Source: an uncultured Spartobacteria bacterium | GTDB lineage: Bacteria; Verrucomicrobiota; Verrucomicrobiia; Chthoniobacterales; Terrimicrobiaceae | Direction of reading: 5' to 3' | NCBI GenBank assembly: GCA_937960895.1 | Contig: CALCJD010000025.1 | Location: 1-64,000 of the forward strand | Length of the DNA stretch: 64,000 bases | Shown here: positions 25,501 to 34,600 of the stretch, piece by piece | Layout of the letters: each line of letters starts with the position of its first letter | Position numbering within the stretch: the first letter of the stretch is position 1 | Made by a program: the position numbers and the translations under genes | The notes under the pieces: generated by a model | Told to the model about the DNA's origin: nothing | What the model saw: only the letters and a program-made list of their open reading frames with translations | The model's database searches: none

Positions 25501-26378
25501 GCGGACAGGGCCGGCTCCGGCGTGGTGGCGGCGAGGAGGGCCTCGCAAAGTTCCTGGAGACGCCGCCGCAACGGTGCGGCACGGCGGGCAAAGATGCGCT
25601 GGGCGGTTTCGTATTCGGCGCGTCCCTCCGGGGTTTCGATGCGGACGGGGCGGAGACCGAGCGCCGACAGGTCATACGGACTCGCCTGCATGTCGAGGAG
25701 GCGGATTTCGCGGGCCAGTTCAAAGCAGTCGGCCACGAGTTCAGAGGACGAAAACGGCGCGAGTTTGAAGGCCCATTTGTACAGATCCATGTTGGCGTGC
25801 AGGCAGCCGGGTTGCTCGAACCAGGCGGTCGTTTCCCGCGTCGGCTGGAATTTGTTCAATGGGCGCGCGGCCGGCGTGAAAAAGCGGAAGGCATCATAAT
25901 GGGTGCAGCGCGGTCCCATTTCCTCCACCACCCGGGCAATGCCGTCCGGTGTCAGCCGCAGCGGCCATTTTTCGTGGCGAATCTGGTCGGTGCGATAAAC
26001 CATGGCCCACTCGTGCAGTCCGAAACATCCCATCGACGGCGTCCGCGCCGCCGTGCGGACCAGCATGTCCCGGAGCCAGGCGATGCTTGCGAGGCGGTTC
26101 GGGGACAGGGTGTGCGGATCGGCGGTGACTCCGCCGTCGGTTTTCACGTATCCCTTGTGGGTCAGATACTCCTCCCCGTTTTTCAGCGCAAAACCCAGTC
26201 CGGGATGCCAGCGGAGAAGCTGTCCGGGGCGATACGGGTAGTATTCAAAAAGAAAATCCTCCACCGGATGCCTCTCGCCCACCGACATACGCCGCAACCG
26301 CGGTTCGACCCACGGGCGCACCCGCGCCTCATGGGCGGCGCGGCGGGCATGCCAGTCGGTTTCGGAAAGGACGATCAT
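25497..26378 (-). CDS. Conserved protein often labelled 3-methyladenine DNA glycosylase
   Basis: A 293-residue soluble protein. The N-terminal pattern (ETDWHARRAAHEARV, then HPVEDFLFEYYPYRPGQLLRWHPG) matches a family that databases, mainly from actinobacteria, often name 3-methyladenine DNA glycosylase. I see no helix-hairpin-helix or AlkA/Tag/MPG signature, so I would not trust that label. ATG at 26378 is chosen at the start of the conserved part. The stop overlaps the alr start, tying it to D-alanine production or at least coexpression. Divergent from the DUF885 gene over 115 bases. Confidence 0.72.
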   Translation of the reverse strand: MIVLSETDWHARRAAHEARVRPWVEPRLRRMSVGERHPVEDFLFEYYPYRPGQLLRWHPGLGFALKNGEEYLTHKGYVKTDGGVTADPHTLSPNRLASIAWLRDMLVRTAARTPSMGCFGLHEWAMVYRTDQIRHEKWPLRLTPDGIARVVEEMGPRCTHYDAFRFFTPAARPLNKFQPTRETTAWFEQPGCLHANMDLYKWAFKLAPFSSSELVADCFELAREIRLLDMQASPYDLSALGLRPVRIETPEGRAEYETAQRIFARRAAPLRRRLQELCEALLAATTPEPALSA

Positions 26379-26493
26379 CGGAAGACAGGAGGATATAGGG
26401 TGCCGGCACCCGCGTGCAATACATGCGGTGGCGCTGTCCGGGAACGCAGGACGGAGCTTGCGGGATGTCCGGCGAATGCGAAGGTGATGGCGC

Positions 26494-28251
26494 ATGGTTT
26501 TCCGATTCCTTCCGGTCCTCTTTCTGTTTTGTGCGGCGGGCCCCGTTCGCGCCGCCGATTCCGCCGACCAGCAGTTCACCCGGCTCCTCGACCGCATCTG
26601 GGCCTGGAACATGGAGAACTATCCCGAGTGGGCGACATACCTGGGCAAGCGCACCGGCCTCGACCGCTGGACCGATCTGTCCGAGGACGCCATCCGCGCG
26701 CGCGAGGCGCAGACGGCGAAGTTTCTGGCCGAATTGAAGGCCATTGATGCGGCGGCGCTGAGTCCCTCCCTCCGTCTCGATCATCGGCTGCTCGTCCGCG
26801 ACTTCGAGCGGGATGTCGAAGGTCAGCGGTTCCCCGGGGAGTATCTGGTTCTGAGTCAACTTGGCGGCGCCCACGAGGGCATCACCCAGCTCCTGGAAAT
26901 CGTGCCGGCGGAGCGTCCCGAGGATTTTGAAGCCATTCTCAAGCGCCTCGATGCCGTTCCGGTGGTGATCGATCAGAACATCGCGCTGCTTCAAAAGGGT
27001 CTGGAAAAGGGGATCACCCCGCCCCGGGCCACGCTGGGCGGCGTGGCGGATCAGATTGCCGCGCTGACGGACGACTCGCTGGAAAATCCCATCATGGCCC
27101 CCTTCCGCAAGGAGACGCCGTTGTTGGGCGGGGACGAAAAAAAGGCCTTGCAGGAACGCGGACTCAAGACGCTGCGCGAACGGGTGCTTCCGGCGCTGCG
27201 CAAGTTTCACGCATTTGTGAAGGACACCTATGTGCCCGGTGCGCGCCGGACCCTCGGCATGTCGGAGCTGCCCGATGGCGAAGCTTGGTATGCGTATTCG
27301 GTGGCCGGTTCCACCACGACTTCGCTGACCCCGAGGGAAATTCACGAAATCGGTCTGCGGGAGGTCGCCCGGATCGGGGACGAAATGGAGGCCCTGAAAA
27401 AGAAAGCGGGCTTCGAGGGCAGCCTGGCCGAATTTGGAAAATTCCTGCGCGAAGATCCGCGCTTCTTTTACACCTCGCCGGAGGACCTGCTTGCCGGTTA
27501 CCGCGATATTTGCAAGCGGGCGGACGCGGAACTGCCCCGGCTTTTTGGAAAACTGCCGCGGATGCCCTACGGGGTGAAAGCCGTGCCGGAATACGCGGCC
27601 CTGTCGAAACCGACGGCCTACTATGAAGGCGGGTCAATCGAGGCGGGACGGCCGGGGTATTTTGTCGCAAATACGTCGAAGCTGGATGCGCGTCCCAAGT
27701 GGGAAATGGAGGCCCTGGCCCTGCACGAAGCGGTGCCGGGTCACCACCTGCAGATTGCCCTGGCGCAGGAACGCGGCGAAAAACACGAGTTGCTGCGCGA
27801 ACGGTTTTACACCGCCTACACCGAGGGCTGGGGCCTTTATGCCGAATCCCTCGGCACGGAGATGGGCTTATACAAGGATCCGTATTCCGACTTCGGCCGG
27901 CTGACTTATGAAATGTGGCGCGCCGTCCGTTTGGTGGTGGACACCGGCCTGCACGCCCTCGGATGGACGCGCGAGCAGGCCATCGATTATTTTCGCACCC
28001 ACACGGCGAAGACCGATCACGACATCGCCGTGGAGGTGGACCGCTACCTCGTCTGGCCCGGCCAGGCCCTGGCCTACAAGATCGGCCAGTTGAAAATCCT
28101 CGAACTGCGGCGGCGCGCGGAAAAGGAACTCGGCCGGAATTTCGACATCCGGAAGTTCCACGACATGATTCTCGCCGAAGGCGCCCTCCCGTTGGATGTG
28201 CTTGAGGAGCGCGTCGACGAGTGGATCGCCGGCCAGAAGGCGGAAAACTAA
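26494..28251 (+). CDS. Secreted DUF885 family metallopeptidase-like protein
   Basis: A 585-residue exported protein with a signal peptide (residues 1-20, ending GPVRA). The DUF885 core contains H411-E412 and H417-H418 in HEAVPGHHLQ, a zinc-peptidase-like HExxxxH-type pattern, and E444 in TEGWGLYAES, a plausible third ligand. DUF885 proteins are thought to be distant metallopeptidases, but substrates are mostly unknown. Its stop codon overlaps the end of the convergent lipoprotein gene by four bases. Confidence 0.85.
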   Translation: MVFRFLPVLFLFCAAGPVRAADSADQQFTRLLDRIWAWNMENYPEWATYLGKRTGLDRWTDLSEDAIRAREAQTAKFLAELKAIDAAALSPSLRLDHRLLVRDFERDVEGQRFPGEYLVLSQLGGAHEGITQLLEIVPAERPEDFEAILKRLDAVPVVIDQNIALLQKGLEKGITPPRATLGGVADQIAALTDDSLENPIMAPFRKETPLLGGDEKKALQERGLKTLRERVLPALRKFHAFVKDTYVPGARRTLGMSELPDGEAWYAYSVAGSTTTSLTPREIHEIGLREVARIGDEMEALKKKAGFEGSLAEFGKFLREDPRFFYTSPEDLLAGYRDICKRADAELPRLFGKLPRMPYGVKAVPEYAALSKPTAYYEGGSIEAGRPGYFVANTSKLDARPKWEMEALALHEAVPGHHLQIALAQERGEKHELLRERFYTAYTEGWGLYAESLGTEMGLYKDPYSDFGRLTYEMWRAVRLVVDTGLHALGWTREQAIDYFRTHTAKTDHDIAVEVDRYLVWPGQALAYKIGQLKILELRRRAEKELGRNFDIRKFHDMILAEGALPLDVLEERVDEWIAGQKAEN

Positions 28252-29051
28252 GGTTTCGCCACCTTGGTGAGATCTTCGCTCAGGGCGTTACGGCGCTTTT
28301 TCAGCCTTTTGATTTTGGCGGCCTCCTTCGCTTTTTCCGCGGAAGGGGCCCCCTCCATCTTGTCCGTGGCGGCACGGATTTCGTCGTTGATGGACCGGAT
28401 CTGCTCCATCAATTCCCGCGTTTTCGCCTCGGTTTCGGCCAGGGCGGGGTCCGGCGTGGCGGCGGGTTCGGGCGCGGTGGTGATGACCGTTTCCTCCGTC
28501 AGGGTTGCGGTTTCGGCCGGGGCCGGCGGTTCCTCGTTCAGGGTGATTGCATCGGGCGTGGCCGACGGCATGGTGTCGGCGGATTCGGAAGCGGCCGGCT
28601 GGGACGCCTCGGGTTCCGTCCGGGCGGCTTCCTCAATGCGGGTTTCCGAAAAATACGCCTTGGGGGTCCGCACGGAGAGATTTTCGTAGGAGATGAGATA
28701 TTCGTCCTCCTCCTCCGCGAGCACGGTGACCGCGGCCCCGGTGGGGATTTCGTGGGTGCCATCGGTGCTCACCGCCTCGAATCCTTCGATCACATAAACC
28801 ACCTTTGCGGCGGGGGTGGATTCCGGCTGTGATGCGGCGGGAGGCTGAATGACCAGCGAGGGTTTGCCGGACGCGGGAGTTCCGGTGGGCTCCGGCGTGG
28901 CCTCGGTGGTGGGTGGTGCGGCGGGTTCGGGCGCCTTGCCGCAGCCCGCCAGGATCAACAGCCCCGCCATTCCGGCGATCAGCGGCGTGGATTTCCACCG
29001 GGAACCGACAAAGGGCAGCGTGAGCGGAACGAGTGTCATGCGCATTCGCAT
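28248..29051 (-). CDS. Lipoprotein with Thr/Pro/Glu-rich linkers
   Basis: A 267-residue predicted lipoprotein of unknown function. The signal includes STPLIAGMAGLLILAGC, with the lipobox LAGC. After it come Pro/Thr/Glu-rich segments (EATPEPTGTPAS, TAPEPAATPDPAL), a possible SH3-like block around VYVIEGFEAVSTDG to YLISYENLSVRTP, and a C-terminal charged, probably coiled-coil helix (ELMEQIRSINDEIRAATDKM onward). Three ATG codons lie within twelve bases; I took the first (29051). It ends convergently inside the last four bases of the DUF885 gene. Confidence 0.75.
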   Translation of the reverse strand: MRMRMTLVPLTLPFVGSRWKSTPLIAGMAGLLILAGCGKAPEPAAPPTTEATPEPTGTPASGKPSLVIQPPAASQPESTPAAKVVYVIEGFEAVSTDGTHEIPTGAAVTVLAEEEDEYLISYENLSVRTPKAYFSETRIEEAARTEPEASQPAASESADTMPSATPDAITLNEEPPAPAETATLTEETVITTAPEPAATPDPALAETEAKTRELMEQIRSINDEIRAATDKMEGAPSAEKAKEAAKIKRLKKRRNALSEDLTKVAKP

Positions 29052-29101
29052 AACATACCGGCGAAGCAAACGCACTGATCTTTGTGCGGCGATCCGGCGC
29101 C

Positions 29102-30052
29102 CTATCGTCCCAGCACCCAGTGCATGCCGAACCCCAGCCAGAGCGGAATGGTGATCAGGCCGATGAGGGAGGTGCCGATGACCACCTGCAGCGCGGTGGC
29201 CACGTCGCCGTCATGCGCTTTGGTGACAATGATGGGAAAAATCGCCGCCGGCATGGCGGCCTGCAGGACCAATACCGCCTTGAGGGCGGCGTCGAGCGGC
29301 GCCAGGCGGGCGAAGACCAAGATGAGGAGCGGCACGACCACGATCCGGACCAGCGTGGAGACGAGAATCGTCTTCCCGCCGTGTTGCAGGGATTGCCGCC
29401 GCATGTAATCGGCGATGAGCGCTCCGCTCAAAAGCAGCGCGAGGGGAACGGCGCAGACTCCGAGCATGTGGAACGTCGTGTCCACCGCCGCCGGAATCCA
29501 GCGTTTAGCGCCGAGGCCGTTGAGGATCAGCGCGGCGGGAATGGCCACCATGGGCGGACTGATGCTCCGACGCCAGCCGCCCTCCGCGCGGCCGGTCAAC
29601 TGCCAGAGCGCCACGCTCCAGAAGGCCAGTTCCACTCCGACAAAAAGGGCAAACAAAACCCCGGCCGTTTCGCGGTCGAAAAGCGCCGCGCAGAGCGGAA
29701 TCGGGATGTACCCGTAGTTTTGCATCGACGTCGTGTAGACGAAGGTGCGGCGCACCACGCCGTCGCGAATATGGAAAATCCGCGCCGCCAGTCGCGCCGC
29801 CACAATCCCCAGCGCCACCGTGGCAAATCCCAGGATCGGCGGCAGCAGCCAGTTCTTCGGATTGGCCAGCGCCTCGTTGCCGATGATCACGTCGAAGGCA
29901 AGGCACGGGGCGAGCAGCATCACCCCCAGGCGGGTGAGGGAACGGTCCGCCTCGGCGCTCAAAATGCGGATTTTGCGCATGGCAAATCCCGTGGCCATCA
30001 CCACGAAAATCGGCGCAACGATCTGCAGAAGGAAAAAGAACTGTCCGATCAC
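29102..30052 (-). CDS. AEC-family transporter (auxin efflux carrier-like)
   Basis: A 316-residue inner-membrane protein with about ten spans. Typical features are IVAPIFVVMATGFAMRKI near the start, MQNYGYIPIPLCAALF (the usual N-Y-G-x-x-x-x-P motif) and a symmetrical C-terminal half ending VIGTSLIGLITIPLW. Family members move organic acids such as malate or malonate. GTG at 30052 overlaps the preceding stop (GTGA), which I prefer to a TTG 21 bases upstream. It is cotranscribed with the SpmA-SpmB-like gene. Confidence 0.85.
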   Translation of the reverse strand: MIGQFFFLLQIVAPIFVVMATGFAMRKIRILSAEADRSLTRLGVMLLAPCLAFDVIIGNEALANPKNWLLPPILGFATVALGIVAARLAARIFHIRDGVVRRTFVYTTSMQNYGYIPIPLCAALFDRETAGVLFALFVGVELAFWSVALWQLTGRAEGGWRRSISPPMVAIPAALILNGLGAKRWIPAAVDTTFHMLGVCAVPLALLLSGALIADYMRRQSLQHGGKTILVSTLVRIVVVPLLILVFARLAPLDAALKAVLVLQAAMPAAIFPIIVTKAHDGDVATALQVVIGTSLIGLITIPLWLGFGMHWVLGR

Positions 30053-31371
30053 GATCCAAAGACGAGCCGGCAAATGAGGATCGACGCCGCCACACCGGTC
30101 AGGTCGGCGATCAGGCCGGCCGGCACGGCATGGCGCGTGCGCCGGATGGCCACCGAACCGAAATACACGGCGATCACATAAAACGTCGTTTCCGTACTGC
30201 CCATGATCGAGCCCGCCATGCGGCTGATCAGGCTGTCCGGACCGCCCGCCGGTCCGCCGGGCTGGATCAATTCCACGAAGATCCCATTGGCGCCGCCGCC
30301 GCTGAGCGGACGCATCAAAACGAGCGGAAGCAATTCCACCGGGAATCCCACGGCGGCCAGGGCCGGACCCACCGCCCGGGAAATCATTTCAATCCCTCCC
30401 GCCGCGCGGAACATGCCCACGGCGACCAGGATGGCGATCAGATACGGAATGATGCGGACCGCCACATGAAAACCCTCCTTGGCGCCTTCGACAAACTCCT
30501 CATAGACCGGCAGCCTTTTGAGCGCCGCGAAGAGCGGGAAAAAGGCCAGGAGAAACGGCACGGCCAGCAGCGAGATGGCCTGGACCGTGGCGGTGACAAA
30601 TCCGGCGAAACTTTGCGGGTTCTCCTTGATCACGGTCTGGGCGGCAAACCACGCGAAGGCGCCGAAGAAGAGGAGCAGGATCGGATACGCCCAGACGGGA
30701 AGCGGTGGGGCCTGCGAGAGGACGATCTTTTCCTGCGGCGCCGATTCCCGGGCGGCCGCCGGCTCCGGAGCGGGGAGGGGAGGCAGACGGTAACCGGGAA
30801 GTTTTTCCAGAAATTTCACCGCGGTGATGCCCGCAATCGTGGAACAAAGCGTCGCCAGAAAGGCGGTGCCGATGATGGCGGCGGGATCGCGCGCGCCCGC
30901 CGCCGCCATGAACGCAACCGTGCTGGCCGGGATGAGCTGGATGGAGCTCGTGTTGACGGCCAGAAAGGTGCACATCGCGTTGGTGGCCGTGCCCGGACGC
31001 GGATTCAGGGTCTCAAGGTCCTGCATGGCGCGCAGCCCGAGCGGCGTGGCGGCATTGCCGAGCCCCAGCATGTTCGCCGCCATGTTCATCAGCATGGACC
31101 CCATCGCCGGATGGTCGGGCGGCACGTCCGGAAATAGCCGGCGCATCACGGGACGCATGGCCCGCGCGAGGATTTCCACCAGGCCCGCCTTTTCCGCCAG
31201 ACGCATCACCCCCAGCCACAGCGCAATCAGTCCGATGTAGGGAATGGCAATCGTCATGACGGCCGTCTCGCAGGATTTGAAGGCCGCCTTGGTGACCGCA
31301 TCCAGCTGTCCGGAGAAACCGCCGAGAATGACGGCCGCCACCACGAGTCCAAGCCAGATCCAGTTGAGCAT
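30049..31371 (-). CDS. Fused SpmA-SpmB-like nucleoside-recognition domain protein
   Basis: A 440-residue inner-membrane protein in which two homologous Gate/nucleoside-recognition modules, separate SpmA and SpmB proteins in Bacillus, are joined. The first half shows GSMLMNMAANMLGLGNAATP and LVxNTSSIQLIP-type motifs. The second shows FHVAVRIIPYLIAILVAVGM, PLSGGGANGIF and MGSTETTFYVIAVYFGSV. The join is a Pro/Ala-rich cytosolic linker around residues 200-230. The substrate is unknown. Start chosen at ATG 31371. Its stop overlaps the AEC transporter start. In non-spore-formers this family has no proven role. Confidence 0.88.
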   Translation of the reverse strand: MLNWIWLGLVVAAVILGGFSGQLDAVTKAAFKSCETAVMTIAIPYIGLIALWLGVMRLAEKAGLVEILARAMRPVMRRLFPDVPPDHPAMGSMLMNMAANMLGLGNAATPLGLRAMQDLETLNPRPGTATNAMCTFLAVNTSSIQLIPASTVAFMAAAGARDPAAIIGTAFLATLCSTIAGITAVKFLEKLPGYRLPPLPAPEPAAARESAPQEKIVLSQAPPLPVWAYPILLLFFGAFAWFAAQTVIKENPQSFAGFVTATVQAISLLAVPFLLAFFPLFAALKRLPVYEEFVEGAKEGFHVAVRIIPYLIAILVAVGMFRAAGGIEMISRAVGPALAAVGFPVELLPLVLMRPLSGGGANGIFVELIQPGGPAGGPDSLISRMAGSIMGSTETTFYVIAVYFGSVAIRRTRHAVPAGLIADLTGVAASILICRLVFGS

Positions 31372-31643
31372 GAGGCCGCTTGTTTTCTCACGCAGCCGGC
31401 AGGCGGGCAAAAGAAAAAGCTGAAACGCGGAAACGGAACAACGCAGGCGCCGACATAAGGGCGGGGGAGGAAAATCGGAAGGCGGAAACGGAATTCCGCC
31501 CGCTGAAGCGTGAACTCCGACGAGCGGAGGGTCGCCGCCGGCCCGACCCTCATTTTCGGACAAGCCCGAGGTCTCGCCCCCCGGCTTCCCGCACTGGAAC
31601 ACTATTGCCTTTGCAATACATTGTGTTTACATCGCACGACATA
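31372..31643. other. Divergent intergenic region with two hairpins
   Basis: A 272-base gap between the SpmA-SpmB and kinase genes. It holds two perfect inverted repeats: 31481-31500 (arms GGCGGAA/TTCCGCC) and 31527-31551 (arms GAGGGTCG/CGACCCTC, followed by ATTTT). A weak promoter-like pair, TTGCCT and TACATC with 17 bases between, lies at 31605-31633, very close to the kinase ATG. The plus-strand frame is open across the gap but looks non-coding. Confidence 0.4.
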
Positions 31644-34600
31644 ATGGAAAGCCCCTCCGGAGCGTCCTGGCGGACGATGGTCGCGCGCGTTTCGCCCGAC
31701 GACATCGTGATTTATGCCAATGGGGCCCTGGCGGCGTATCTGAAGGTTCCCAAGCGGGAGTTGATCGGTTCGCCGCTGGAAGTGCTGGCCGGCCGCGCCC
31801 GGGGGGAGGTGGCCACCTGCTTTGCCCGCCCTGAATCCGGGCGTTCGGGCAATCATCTGGTGACGGATGCGGAGGGCCGGGTTTTTGAGGCCAAGTCCTA
31901 TTCCGACGGCGGGGTGCTCGACATCGTTCTTGATGAGGTGACCAATGCCGAGGCGATCAGCCGCGAACTGCGCTCCGCCAGCGGGATCCCGTCGGAAGCG
32001 CTCACGGAGGAGGAATTGCGCACCACGCGGCATCCGGAGCGACGGTATCTCACGGTCAGCCACACGCGCCTGCGCGGCATTGCCTCGGTGGCCGACCGCC
32101 TTGCCCCCATGGAGGTCCGCCTCATGGTGAATTCCTTTGTCGAGGAGGCCTGCGACGCGATTTTTGAGACCGGCTGCACCGTGGGGGACACCACGGGAGA
32201 GTCCGTCCTCGGCATCTACGGGGCGCCGCGCTATTTTGCCGATCATCCGCTGCGGGCCGTCCGCGCCGCCTGCGACCAGCAGCAACGGGCGGCCAGCCTC
32301 CACGCCGGCCTCTACCGCCAGGGCAAGGAACTGGTGCCCTGTTCGTGCGGCCTTTGGACGGGCGACACCCTGGTGGGCACACTGGGAAATTCCTCATGGC
32401 AGCATTACACCGCGCTCGGCGGTCCGGTGGAGCTCGCGGAAAAACTTTCGGAGCTGGCCCGGCCCGGCGAAATCCTGCTGCCCGAACACACCCTCACCCA
32501 TCTGCTGCGGGTGCTGCCCGAGGGCTGGGAACATCTGCGCGCCGAAAGCGAGAACGAACCCGACCTCAGCGATTTTCAGTGGACCGGCGACGAGGTCGCC
32601 CCGCTTCCGGAACACCTGCGCAAGGTCGTTTATCTGATCGGTCCCGGTGTGCGCGAGGACACCAACCGCACGGAGTATTACCTGGATTATCTCTGGGCGT
32701 TCCGCGTTCCCGGCCGCGAGGAAGCGGTGCCCATCTTGCGGGTGATGCGCCCCTCCCTGGTGGGCGACTCTCTCGAATTGAGCGACGAAAACGTCGTCAC
32801 CACCCAGGTCGCGCAGACCCTCGGCAAATACAAACTCGTCGAGGTGATCGGCGTCGGCGGCATGGGCAAGGTCTGGCGCGGCGTGGACCGTTTCGGAAAT
32901 GCCGTGGCCATCAAGGTGCTGCACTCCAACGAGGCGGTCACGGAGATGCAGATCAAGCGCTTCCGCCGGGAGGCCGAAATCATGGCCAAGCTCCCGCACC
33001 GGAACATCTGCCGCGTGTTCGAGATGAACGAGTTCGAAGGCATCCATTACATCGCGATGGAATATGTCGACGGACTCTCGCTTTCCGACCTCCTGTACGA
33101 AAAGACCGCGGCGGAGACTTCGGGGCGTTCGGCCAGCCGGCTGGATCTCAAGGCGCTCATCGGTTCGCTTCGCTCGGAAAAACCCCTGCGCGACAGGGCG
33201 GAACGGGAACTGGCCGAGCGGGGCGAGGAACCGCCCCCGCGTCCCAAGGTGACCCGCGTGCTGCCCGTTGAACAAACCCTCGGCATCATCCTCAAGGTCT
33301 GCGATGCCGTGCAGTTTGCCCACGAACACGGCGTGCTGCACCGCGACCTCAAACCCGGCAACATTCTCCTGCGCGAGGATGGCGAGCCGTTGGTGGCGGA
33401 CTTCGGCCTGGCCAAACTCAACTCGCCCGAAGCCACCCGGTCGCTCTCCGTGACCGGTCACGTCGTCGGCACGCTGGAAAACATGTCGCCCGAACAGGCC
33501 GAGTCGAGCAAGGACGTGGACGAACGCGCGGACGTCTACAGCATCGGAACGATCCTTTACCAGATGCTCACCGGACGCCGGCATTTCGAGGCATCCGGCA
33601 ACATCGTGGCCGACGCCCAGGCCCTCAAGACCCACGAGCCGCAAAGGCCGCGGCTTCACAACCCGCAGCTCGACGCCGACCTCGAAATCATCACCATGAA
33701 GGCCCTGCGCAATGATCCCGTGCAGCGGTACCGCAGCGTGGCGGCCCTCAAGGCGGATCTCGAACGATACCGGCGCGGCGAGGTCATCAGCGCGCGCCCG
33801 GTGACCCTGCTGGAGGTGTTTCGCAAGACGGTGCAGCGCAACAAGGCGGTGGCCGGGGTGATTCTGGCCTCGGGCCTGATTTTTGTCGTCGGCACCCTGG
33901 TGGCCATTGCCATCCTGTCCCATCTGGTGATCAAGGAGCGGGAGGCGAGGACGCTTCTGGACGACCGGGAGCGGGAATTGCAGCGGCAGCAGGAAGCCCT
34001 GGACGCCCGCGCCGCCGAGGTGGCCGCCGCCACCCGCCGCGCCGAAGAGGCCCGTTCCCTTGCGGAGAGGGCGGCGGAGGAGCTGCGGACGGAGCGGCAG
34101 GCCATGACCGAGGCCCTGGCGCGCAGCGAGGTCGAACGCGCACGCGTCGAGCAGCAGAAGGAGGAACAGCGCCGGCTCGCCGAAGAGGAACGCCGCCGCG
34201 CCGAGGAGGAACGGCGGCGGGCGGAGGAACTGGGGGAAAAGCTCCAGAAGGCCACCGAGGAACGGCGGGAGACCGTCCGCGACCTGCCCTCCGAATTCCC
34301 GAGCCCCCCGGGCGGGGACACGCTGGAGCAGCTTCACCGCGCCTACACCCACGCCAACCAGATTATCGGCCTCGAATATTCCCCCAGCGTGGTGCAGCGG
34401 TCCGATCTCGATGTCCGGAAAATGCTGCAAAAGCTGGCGGAGGGACTGGAGGTGGTTTCGTCCGCGCTGCTGACCAACCGGGATTACGCCCCCGCATGGA
34501 TGGCGAAGGCCCGCCTGCACCTGGCGCTCATGGAATATGAGGCGGCGGCCAAGGCTTACGCAGAGGCGGCCCTCGCGAATCAGAAGGGGCTCTTTCCGCT

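Noticed and set aside
31380..31643. Extension of the kinase frame upstream of ATG 31644
   Set aside because: The frame is open, but the translation is basic low-complexity sequence and the DNA contains hairpins. The PAS region starts shortly after the chosen ATG.
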